Below, piece after piece: positions 1-5,594 of a DNA stretch of 5,594 nucleotides (the stretch's first letter is position 1; each line of letters begins with the position of its first letter). The stretch is from the NCBI GenBank assembly GCA_947466165.1, contig CANIDW010000119.1, positions 1-5,594 on the forward strand, in the 5' to 3' direction. Both the position numbers and the translations under genes were made by a program. Origin of the DNA: Comamonadaceae bacterium (GTDB lineage Bacteria; Pseudomonadota; Gammaproteobacteria; Burkholderiales; Burkholderiaceae_C). The notes below the pieces were generated by a model. It ran no database searches. It saw only the letters and a program-made list of their open reading frames with translations, and was not told where the DNA came from.

Positions 1-1763
1 ACGAAGTAGCCGTGGCGCTCAAACTGGAACTGCTGGCCGGCTTTTGCTTGGATGGCGCCGCCGGCGGCCAGTGAGGGTTCGACGTAGGCGGCGATGGTCT
101 TGAAGCTGTCGGGATTGAGTTGCGTCAAAAAGTCGGTGTCGCCTGTGCCGGGGTGGGCTTGACTGAAAAGGCGGTCATACAAACGCACTTCGGCGGGCAC
201 CGCATCGGCCACGCCGACCCAGGTGATGACGCCTTTGACCTTGACCGAGTCGCTGCCGGGAGTGCCGCTTTTGGTGTCGGGAATCAATCGGGCTTGAACT
301 TCAGTGACCTGGCCCGAACTGTCTTTGACAGCGCCGGTGCACTCTATGACGTGGCCGTATTTGAGTCGTACCTTGTTACCCGGGAAGAGCCTGAAGAAAC
401 CTTTGGGCGGAGTTTCTTCGTAGTCACCGCGCTCGATCCATACCTCGCGGCCGATCTTGAAGCTGCGTTTGCCCAGCTCGGGCAGGTGCGGGTGCACGGG
501 CGCGCTGCAGTCGTCGAGCGTGCCTGCGCCCATCACTTCGTCCCAGTTGGTCAGCACCAGTTTGACGGGGTCCAGTACGGCCATGGCGCGCGCTGCGCTG
601 CCGTCCAGTGTTTCGCGCAGGCAGCCTTCGAGTGTGGAGTAGTCAATCCAGCTGTCGCTTTTGGTGACGCCAATGCGTTCTGCAAACAGTTGCAGGCTTG
701 CGGGCGTGTAGCCGCGACGGCGCAGGCCGGCGATGGTGGGCATGCGCGGGTCGTCCCAGCCGGCCACGTGTTTTTCTGTGACGAGTTGCGCAAGCTTGCG
801 TTTGCTGGTCAGCACATAGGTCAGGTTCAGCCGCGCAAACTCATACTGGTGGGGGTGCGGTGTGGCGATCAGCCCGCCTTCGGCCAGTTTGTCCAGCAGC
901 CAGTCGTAAAACGGGCGCTGGTCTTCAAACTCCAGCGTGCAGATGCTGTGGGTGATTTGCTCGAGTGCGTCTTCAATCGGATGCGCAAAGGTGTACATCG
1001 GGTAGATGCACCAGGTGTCGCCGGTGTGGTGGTGGGTGGCGCGGCGTATGCGGTAGATGGCCGGGTCGCGCAGGTTGATGTTGGGCGAGGCCATGTCGAT
1101 CTTGGCGCGCAGCACCGCCGCGCCATCGGCCAGCTCGCCATCACGCATTTGCCGCAAACGCGCCAGGTTCTCGGCCGGCGTGCGGCTGCGAAAAGGGCTG
1201 TCTGTGCCGGGGTGGCCGAAGTCGCCGCGGTTGGCGCGCATGTCTTCGGCGCTTTGCTCGTCCACATAGGCCAGGCCGGCTTGCACCAGGTGTTCGGCGG
1301 CGCGGTACATGAAGTCAAAGTAGTCGCTGGCCTGGTACAGGTGGCTGTTGCCCGAGCCGTCATGCGCCTGCCAGTCAAAGCCCAGCCATTGCACGGCGTC
1401 GATGATGGCCTTGACGTACTCGCTGTCTTCTTTTTCGGGATTGGTGTCGTCAAAGCGCAGGTGGCACACGCCGCCGTAGTCACGCGCCAGGCCGAAGTTC
1501 AGGCAGATGCTTTTGGCGTGGCCCACGTGCAGGTAGCCGTTGGGCTCGGGCGGAAAGCGCAAGCGCACCCTAGCAGCATCCAGCGGGCCGGCGGCGTGGT
1601 GAGCTGCATCGCCGGGCGAGCCACCCCAGTGGCGCTGGGCATACGTGCCGTCAGCCAGGTCTTTTTCGATGATTTGGCGCAAAAAATGGCTGGGCTTGGC
1701 CGATTCCTGGGCTGCAGGGTTGGCAGGGCTGGAGACAGGGGGCGAAGCGGGGGTGGAACTCAT
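1..1763 (-). CDS. glnS: Glutaminyl-tRNA synthetase (GlnRS), 3' end beyond the window
   Basis: Class I aminoacyl-tRNA synthetase that charges tRNA-Gln with glutamine using ATP in the cytoplasm. Reading the minus strand from 1763 gives 587 complete codons without a stop. The HIGH-type motif is HVGH at residues 79-82 within PPEPNGYLHVGHAKS. DDTNPEKE lies at 105-112, WCIYPMY at about 251-257, and the KMSKS-type loop TSKRK at 319-323, as is usual for GlnRS. From about residue 375 the protein matches the GlnRS anticodon-binding beta-barrels, and it stops at RHGYF, which in E. coli GlnRS lies about 30 residues from the end. Compared with E. coli, the HIGH motif sits about 39 residues later, because of a Pro/Ala/Ser-rich N-terminus and an extra segment at about 42-66. 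The start is chosen at ATG 1763. An in-frame ATG at 1772 would add three residues, and neither has a strong ribosome binding site. Family assignment is very secure. Confidence 0.96.
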   Translation of the reverse strand, partial: MSSTPASPPVSSPANPAAQESAKPSHFLRQIIEKDLADGTYAQRHWGGSPGDAAHHAAGPLDAARVRLRFPPEPNGYLHVGHAKSICLNFGLARDYGGVCHLRFDDTNPEKEDSEYVKAIIDAVQWLGFDWQAHDGSGNSHLYQASDYFDFMYRAAEHLVQAGLAYVDEQSAEDMRANRGDFGHPGTDSPFRSRTPAENLARLRQMRDGELADGAAVLRAKIDMASPNINLRDPAIYRIRRATHHHTGDTWCIYPMYTFAHPIEDALEQITHSICTLEFEDQRPFYDWLLDKLAEGGLIATPHPHQYEFARLNLTYVLTSKRKLAQLVTEKHVAGWDDPRMPTIAGLRRRGYTPASLQLFAERIGVTKSDSWIDYSTLEGCLRETLDGSAARAMAVLDPVKLVLTNWDEVMGAGTLDDCSAPVHPHLPELGKRSFKIGREVWIERGDYEETPPKGFFRLFPGNKVRLKYGHVIECTGAVKDSSGQVTEVQARLIPDTKSGTPGSDSVKVKGVITWVGVADAVPAEVRLYDRLFSQAHPGTGDTDFLTQLNPDSFKTIAAYVEPSLAAGGAIQAKAGQQFQFERHGYF

Positions 1764-1846
1764 GGCCTGCATTTTAGACGGCGGCCCCCGCTGCACAGGG
1801 CACGCGCATAATCTGGCTACTTTTTACCATCGCCCCGGAGCCACAC
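1764..1846. promoter_or_regulatory. Divergent intergenic region between glnS and uppP
   Basis: These 83 bases separate the divergent starts of glnS (minus) and uppP (plus), so they should hold promoters for both. The best visible plus-strand -10 candidate is CATAAT at 1807-1812, five of six matches to the sigma-70 consensus. It would place transcription start near 1819 with a leader of about 28 bases. No good -35 box stands at the matching distance. On the minus strand only a weak GATTAT is seen over the same bases. The promoter call is therefore positional inference plus one partial motif. I see no operator repeat or riboswitch-like structure. Confidence 0.35.
1836..1839 (+). promoter_or_regulatory. 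Ribosome binding site of uppP, deciding its TTG start
   Basis: GGAG stands seven bases before the TTG at 1847. This is the only good Shine-Dalgarno match near the start. The TTG begins the family-typical N-terminus ([20 protein letters not shown]), whereas the next in-frame ATG (1865) would remove the first six residues and lacks such a site. It therefore supports TTG as the true start. Confidence 0.75.
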
Positions 1847-2680
1847 TTGGACATTGCATTGCTGATGAAAGCCGCGCTGATGGGCGTGGTGGAGGGCTTG
1901 ACCGAGTTCTTGCCCATCTCTTCAACCGGTCACTTGATTTTGGCGGGCGCCTTGCTGGGCATGGACGATGACAAGGCCAAGGTGTTTGACATCGCCATCC
2001 AGACCGGCGCTATTTTTGCTGTGATTCTGGTTTACTGGCAAAAGATCAAAAGCACGGTGCTGGCCCTGCCACGCGAGCAAGCGGCGCAGCGCTTTGCGCT
2101 CAATGTGCTGGTGGCTTTTGTGCCGGCGGTGGTGTTGGGCCTCTTGTTTGGCAAGGCCATCAAGGCGAACTTGTTCAACCCCGTGGTGGTGGCATCCACC
2201 TTCATTCTGGGCGGCCTCGTCATTTTGTGGGCTGAAAAGCGCCAGCAAAACAACCCGGCCGCAGCCCGTGTGCATGACGCAGACCACATGACTGTGATGG
2301 ACGCGCTCAAAGTCGGTTTGGTGCAGTGCGTCGCCATGATCCCGGGCACCAGCCGAAGCGGTGCCACCATCATCGGCGGCATGTTGCTGGGGCTGTCGCG
2401 CAAAGCGGCGACAGATTTTTCTTTCTACCTGGCCATTCCAACGCTGATAGGCGCGGGCGTCTACAGCCTGTACAAAGAGCGCGCGCTGCTCTCGCTGGCT
2501 GACTTGCCCATGTTTGCCGTGGGCCTGTTGTTTTCTTTCTTGAGCGCCTGGCTGTGCATTCGCTGGCTGCTGCGCTACATCGCCACGCACAGCTTTGTGG
2601 TGTTTGCCTGGTACCGGATCATCTTTGGGCTGCTGGTGCTGCTGACGGCGCACATGGGCTGGGTGCGCTGGGCCGCCTAG
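1847..2680 (+). CDS. uppP: Undecaprenyl-diphosphatase UppP (BacA family)
   Basis: Integral membrane phosphatase that converts undecaprenyl diphosphate to undecaprenyl phosphate, recycling the lipid carrier used for peptidoglycan and other envelope polymers. Extra copies are known to raise bacitracin resistance. The 277-residue product has the usual family length. The N-terminal signature [14 protein letters not shown] (16-29) carries the two glutamates of the E-x3-E motif and the following Ser/Thr and His. The second signature PGTSRSGAT (166-174) contains the essential arginine at 170. Both are intact. Hydrophobic segments at roughly 50-64, 86-102, 112-129, 175-184, 191-208, 219-240 and 250-270 fit the multi-pass inner-membrane fold. 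The start is TTG at 1847 with a well-placed GGAG. The gene stands alone on its strand, diverging from glnS and converging on the hydrolase gene, so it is probably transcribed by itself. Assignment is very secure; the symbol bacA is a synonym. Confidence 0.97.
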   Translation: MDIALLMKAALMGVVEGLTEFLPISSTGHLILAGALLGMDDDKAKVFDIAIQTGAIFAVILVYWQKIKSTVLALPREQAAQRFALNVLVAFVPAVVLGLLFGKAIKANLFNPVVVASTFILGGLVILWAEKRQQNNPAAARVHDADHMTVMDALKVGLVQCVAMIPGTSRSGATIIGGMLLGLSRKAATDFSFYLAIPTLIGAGVYSLYKERALLSLADLPMFAVGLLFSFLSAWLCIRWLLRYIATHSFVVFAWYRIIFGLLVLLTAHMGWVRWAA

Positions 2681-2698
2681 CCCCCTTCAGGAACCGGT
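2681..2698. other. Convergent 18-base gap between uppP and the hydrolase gene
   Basis: Only 18 bases lie between the uppP stop (TAG, 2678-2680) and the complementary stop of the hydrolase gene (TGA read on the minus strand, 2699-2701). A perfect 10-base palindrome, GAACCGGTTC at 2691-2700, runs into the hydrolase stop codon. There is no loop and no T-run, so no intrinsic terminator for either gene can be called here. Transcripts from the two sides may overlap. Confidence 0.6.
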
Positions 2699-3547
2699 TC
2701 AGTTCGCAAAGCTCAGCAGCGCGGCTTCGACCGCTGCAGCGGTGGCCAGCGGTTTTTCCATGGGGAAGAGATGGCTGCCTTCGAGCATCATGATGCGGCC
2801 TTTGGTGACTTTTTCCGTCAGCGCCATGCCGACCCGTCCCATTTCGACCGAGTGCAAGCCGCCTATGTAGCTCACCGGGCACTTGAGCGGGTGTCGCTTG
2901 AGCAGTGCCTCCAGGTTGTGGGGCAGGGTGTTGTAGATGGCGGTTTCGACGGCGCGGTCAAAGCTCAGCACGCGCTGACCGGCGTGGCTGCTGTCAGGCG
3001 CGGCATCGTGTGTGCCGTGGTCAATGTAGTCATGCAGGACCTGCGGGTCCCAGCGGGCAAACATTTTTTTGCTGGAAAAGTGGGCCCAGGCTTCGTCCCG
3101 GCTTGGCCAGAGTTGCTTGCGTTTGCTGCTGACAGCGCCCGGTGAGAAAGAGCCGACCACCATGGCCCGCTTGGCCACGCTCAAAGCCGTCGCGCGCCAG
3201 CCGCCCAGCACGGGGGCATCCAGCAATACCACCCCCTTGACAGGCAGGCCGCCCAGCACCGGGTGGCGAGCTGCGCACATCAGGCTCAAAAAGCCACCCA
3301 GCGAATGCCCGACCAGATAGGCCGGCTGGCCGGACTTTTCAACTTCGTGCGCAGTGAAGTCGGCCAGTTGCTGCACCAGGTGCGGCCAGTTGCTGCTGAA
3401 CGGGTAGCGCGCATCATGGCCCAATTTTTCAATCGACTTGCATAGAAACCCGCGCTCTTTCAGGCTGTGCAGCATGACGCCGTAGGTGCTGGCCGGGAAG
3501 CTGTTGCCGTGAGAAAAAATCAGCAGAGGTTTGGAGCGATTTAGCAA
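2699..3547 (-). CDS. Alpha/beta hydrolase of unknown substrate
   Basis: Predicted soluble serine hydrolase of the alpha/beta fold, 282 residues from the TTG at 3547. The first strand and oxyanion turn are PLLIFSHGNSFPAS (about 7-20). The nucleophile elbow is GHSLGG at 80-85, with Ser82 as nucleophile. LLDAPVLGGWRA follows at about 108-119, and the catalytic His is probably His259 in EGSHLFPMEKP. After the strand where the acid normally sits, the sequence is YIGGLHSVEM with no Asp, so Glu235 is the likely acid; this is inferred from position. No signal peptide or membrane segment is seen. It resembles a family of uncharacterised hydrolases common in Burkholderiales, and the sequence does not tell whether it acts on an ester, a lipid or something else. 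An ATG at 3664 is in frame but would overlap the anbu gene by about 97 bases and add 39 residues unlike a hydrolase. TTG 3547 follows AAGGA and starts right before the first beta strand, so it is preferred. Confidence 0.88.
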   Translation of the reverse strand: MLNRSKPLLIFSHGNSFPASTYGVMLHSLKERGFLCKSIEKLGHDARYPFSSNWPHLVQQLADFTAHEVEKSGQPAYLVGHSLGGFLSLMCAARHPVLGGLPVKGVVLLDAPVLGGWRATALSVAKRAMVVGSFSPGAVSSKRKQLWPSRDEAWAHFSSKKMFARWDPQVLHDYIDHGTHDAAPDSSHAGQRVLSFDRAVETAIYNTLPHNLEALLKRHPLKCPVSYIGGLHSVEMGRVGMALTEKVTKGRIMMLEGSHLFPMEKPLATAAAVEAALLSFAN

Positions 3548-3551
3548 GGCG

Positions 3552-3556
3552 TCCTT
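3552..3556 (-). promoter_or_regulatory. Ribosome binding site of the hydrolase gene, deciding its TTG start
   Basis: On the minus strand AAGGA stands four bases before the TTG at 3547, in the short gap after the anbu stop. The spacing is slightly short but usable. The only other in-frame start (ATG 3664) lies inside anbu. The site therefore favours TTG 3547. Confidence 0.5.
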
Positions 3557-3567
3557 TACTTGAAAAC

Positions 3568-4395
3568 TCAGATCAGTTTGTCGCCAGGGGTGCGGATTTT
3601 TTTCAGCGCACCGTGCCCCTCGGCAGGCATCTTGAGCGGCGTGTCGGTGTGCGCGCCGTCCCATACCGGGTCTTCGATGCTGTCAAACACTTCGCGCAGT
3701 TTTTTGCCCCAGCTGTTGTGCATCATGCGGTAGTAAGGGTTTTCGTGGTCAATGCAAACGAGTTTGTCGCTTTGCAGTTTGTCGGTTTCATAGACCACCA
3801 GGTCCAGCGGCATGCCCACTGACAGGTTGGATTTCATGGTGGAATCCATCGACACCAGCGCGCATTTGGCGGCTTCGTCCAGCGGCATGCCGGGCGTGAT
3901 GACGCGGTCCAGCACCGGCTTGCCGTATTTGGATTCACCGATCTGAAAGTAGGGTGTCTCACTGGTTGCTTCAATGAAGTTGCCCGCCGAATACATCTGG
4001 AACAGGCGCATGCCCTCGCCCTTGATCTGGCCGCCAAAGAGTAAAGAGACATTGAAGTCAAGCTCGGCTTGCTTGAGCGCAGCGGCATCACGCTCGTACA
4101 CCCGGCGTACGGCGGCGCCAAGCACGCGGGCCGCATCAAACATGCTCTTGGCGTTCCAGATGGTGATGGGTTCGCCGCCGTCTGCATCGGGCAGTTGTTC
4201 GACCTGCAAGATCTCGCGGATGGACTGCGAGATGGACAGGTTGCCCGCTGACAGCAGAACCATGAAGCGATCGCCCGCTTTCTCGTAAACAATCATTTTG
4301 CGAAAGGTGCTGATGTGGTCCAGGCCCGAGTTGGTGCGGGAGTCGGATAAAAACACCAGACCGGCGTTGATTTTGATGGCGCAGCAGTAAGTCAT
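3568..4395 (-). CDS. Anbu-type proteasome-like peptidase (COG3484 family)
   Basis: Bacterial relative of the proteasome beta subunit and HslV, known as Anbu (ancestral beta subunit). Family members have an Ntn-hydrolase fold and assemble into open-ring particles; natural substrates are not established. The N-terminus MTYCCAIKINAGLVFLSDSRT is typical. Met removal should expose Thr2 as the catalytic N-terminal nucleophile, and Asp18, Arg20 and Lys33 occupy the places of the proteasome residues Asp17, Arg19 and Lys33. LLSAGNLS (47-54) and SMDSTMKSNLSVGMPLDLVVY (182-202) match the conserved core. At 275 residues it is longer than the roughly 240-250 I expect, because about 30 polar residues follow the core near residue 246. 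No signal peptide or membrane segment is seen, so it is cytoplasmic. The ATG at 4395 lies nine bases after the mutS stop and has only a weak ribosome binding site, which suggests translational coupling. The hydrolase gene follows after 20 bases. None of the usual Anbu partner genes is visible here. Confidence 0.92.
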   Translation of the reverse strand: MTYCCAIKINAGLVFLSDSRTNSGLDHISTFRKMIVYEKAGDRFMVLLSAGNLSISQSIREILQVEQLPDADGGEPITIWNAKSMFDAARVLGAAVRRVYERDAAALKQAELDFNVSLLFGGQIKGEGMRLFQMYSAGNFIEATSETPYFQIGESKYGKPVLDRVITPGMPLDEAAKCALVSMDSTMKSNLSVGMPLDLVVYETDKLQSDKLVCIDHENPYYRMMHNSWGKKLREVFDSIEDPVWDGAHTDTPLKMPAEGHGALKKIRTPGDKLI

Positions 4396-4404
4396 GCTTG
4401 TGTC

Positions 4405-5594
4405 TCAGGCTTTGTTCATAAGTTTTTTGAGTTGGTACAAGGCGTCCAGCGCCTCGCGCGGAGAGAGCGTATCAGGGTCCAGCTTGGCGAGTGATTTTTC
4501 AAGCAAGCTGGCCTCAGCGGCGGGCAGATCCGGCGGCGTTGCAAACAGGTCCACCTGGGAGCGGGCGTCGGTTTGCTGCTGCTCCAGCGCGCTCAGTGCA
4601 TGGCGGGCATGGTTGACCACCGCCGACGGCACGCCGGCCAGCTTGGCCACCGCAATGCCGTAGCTGCGGCTGGCCGGGCCGGCTTCGATATGGTGCAAAA
4701 AAACAATGTCGGCACCCGACTCAACGGCGCTCACATGCACGTTCACGGCGCCGTGGTGTTTGGTCGGAAACTCGGTCAGCTCAAAATAATGCGTGGCAAA
4801 CAGCGTGAAGGCCTGCGTCTTGTTGTGCAAATAGGCCGCAATGCCGCCGGCCAGCGCCAGACCGTCAAAGGTCGAGGTGCCGCGGCCGATCTCGTCCATG
4901 AGCACCAGCGAGTGCGGCGTGGCGGCGTGCAATATCTGCGCAGCCTCGGTCATCTCCAGCATGAAGGTGGACTGCGCGTTGGCCACGTCATCGGCTGCAC
5001 CGATGCGCGTGTGAATGGCATCGATAGGCCCGAGCCGGCAGCTGCTGGCCGGCACATAAGAGCCTATGGATGCCAGCAGCACGATCAGCGCAACCTGGCG
5101 CATGTAGGTGGACTTGCCGCCCATGTTGGGGCCGGTGATCACCTGCATGCGGCTTTTGGCGCCGAAGTGGCAGTCGTTGGCAATGAAGCTGCCGCCACCG
5201 GTTTCTGACAGCCGCGCCTGCACCACCGGGTGGCGCCCGGCGACGATCTCGATACACGGCTCTTTGACAAACACGGGCGCAGCCCAGTCCAGTGTGAGCG
5301 AGCGTTCGGCCAGCGTGCACAGCGCGTCCAGCGAGGCGATAGCGCGGGCCAGCCGGCTCAGCGCGGGCACAAATTCTTGCAGCTGGTCCAGGAGTTCTTC
5401 GTAAAGAAATTTTTCGCGGGCCAGCGCACGCTCTTGGGCCGACAGCGCCTTGTCTTCAAAGGTCTTGAGCTCGGGCGTGATGAAGCGCTCGGCGTTTTTC
5501 AGGGTCTGGCGACGCCGGTAGTCGTCGGGCACCTTGCTGGCCTGGCCTTGCGTGACTTCAATGTAAAAGCCGTGAACACGGTTGAACTGCACGC
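4405..5594 (-). CDS. mutS: DNA mismatch repair protein MutS, C-terminal part (5' end beyond the window)
   Basis: MutS binds mismatches and small loops in DNA and, with ATP, recruits MutL to start repair. The visible 396 or so codons run from the right edge to the TGA at 4405-4407; about 460 N-terminal residues (mismatch-binding, connector and part of the core and clamp domains) are missing only because of the window edge. Counting from the GTG at 5592, which is an internal codon and not the real start, the Walker A motif GPNMGGKST is at 154-162, Walker [14 protein letters not shown] has Asp233-Glu234, and the ATPase histidine is in FATHYF (His268). QVDLF at 346-350 (bases 4543-4557) fits the beta-clamp-binding motif, at the place where E. 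coli MutS has QMSLL. The ending [22 protein letters not shown] matches the C-terminal oligomerisation helices of E. coli MutS. All ATPase motifs are intact. It is the first visible gene of a minus-strand cluster with anbu and the hydrolase. Confidence 0.97.
   Translation of the reverse strand, partial: VQFNRVHGFYIEVTQGQASKVPDDYRRRQTLKNAERFITPELKTFEDKALSAQERALAREKFLYEELLDQLQEFVPALSRLARAIASLDALCTLAERSLTLDWAAPVFVKEPCIEIVAGRHPVVQARLSETGGGSFIANDCHFGAKSRMQVITGPNMGGKSTYMRQVALIVLLASIGSYVPASSCRLGPIDAIHTRIGAADDVANAQSTFMLEMTEAAQILHAATPHSLVLMDEIGRGTSTFDGLALAGGIAAYLHNKTQAFTLFATHYFELTEFPTKHHGAVNVHVSAVESGADIVFLHHIEAGPASRSYGIAVAKLAGVPSAVVNHARHALSALEQQQTDARSQVDLFATPPDLPAAEASLLEKSLAKLDPDTLSPREALDALYQLKKLMNKA

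Noticed and set aside
869..1483. A 204-codon minus-strand frame overlapping glnS in another frame.
   Set aside because: It is Thr/Ala/Arg-rich translation of glnS codons in the wrong frame; the GlnRS frame is continuous through this region with no sign of a frameshift.
120..1811. A 563-codon open reading frame on the plus strand, antisense to almost all of glnS.
   Set aside because: The opposite strand encodes an intact, motif-complete GlnRS. The antisense product is Val/Ala/Gly/His-rich with no recognisable domain, as expected for a shadow frame opposite a GC-rich gene.
1922..2653. A 243-codon minus-strand reading frame antisense to uppP.
   Set aside because: uppP on the plus strand has both family signatures and a ribosome binding site. 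The antisense product is rich in Gln, His and Arg and resembles no family I recognise.
2656..2683. Possible hairpins near the end of uppP (GGGCT pairing with AGCCC, or GGGC with GCCC) as a terminator.
   Set aside because: The stems are only four to five base pairs, one has an 18-base loop, and no T-run follows.
2771..3145. A 124-codon plus-strand frame antisense to the hydrolase gene.
   Set aside because: It mirrors hydrolase codons, has no domain, and the minus strand carries the intact nucleophile elbow and catalytic His.
5590..5592. GTG as the start codon of a short MutS-like protein.
   Set aside because: The reading frame stays open to the window edge, and the sequence at this point matches the middle of MutS ([13 protein letters not shown]), so this is an internal Val codon of a full mutS gene cut by the edge.

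Overview
The window (5,594 bases, GC-rich, dense coding) reads as ordinary chromosome from a betaproteobacterium, most likely of the order Burkholderiales and perhaps Comamonadaceae-like. This placement is an inference from the protein sequences, mainly GlnRS, UppP, MutS and the Anbu/hydrolase pair as I remember their relatives. It was not tested by a search. I see no insertion sequence, phage gene, tRNA, rRNA, CRISPR array or long repeat.

Layout from left to right. The left third (1-1763, minus strand) is glnS, glutaminyl-tRNA synthetase, cut at the left edge a few tens of codons before its stop. An 83-base divergent intergenic region (1764-1846) follows, and then uppP on the plus strand (1847-2680), the undecaprenyl-diphosphatase that recycles the lipid carrier of cell-wall synthesis. 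uppP begins with TTG behind a clear GGAG ribosome binding site. It converges, with only 18 bases between the stops, on a three-gene minus-strand cluster read from right to left: mutS (C-terminal part, entering from the right edge), then an Anbu-type proteasome-like peptidase 9 bases downstream, then an alpha/beta hydrolase of unknown substrate about 20 bases further on.

glnS and uppP are independent housekeeping genes sharing a divergent control region. mutS, anbu and the hydrolase have operon-like spacing and are probably co-transcribed, although no functional link between mismatch repair, Anbu and the hydrolase is known to me. The least understood part is the Anbu-hydrolase pair: Anbu is a real but poorly understood proteasome relative, and here none of its usual partner genes is visible. 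The rest of the window is conventional. I did not find convincing evidence of a wholly new system.
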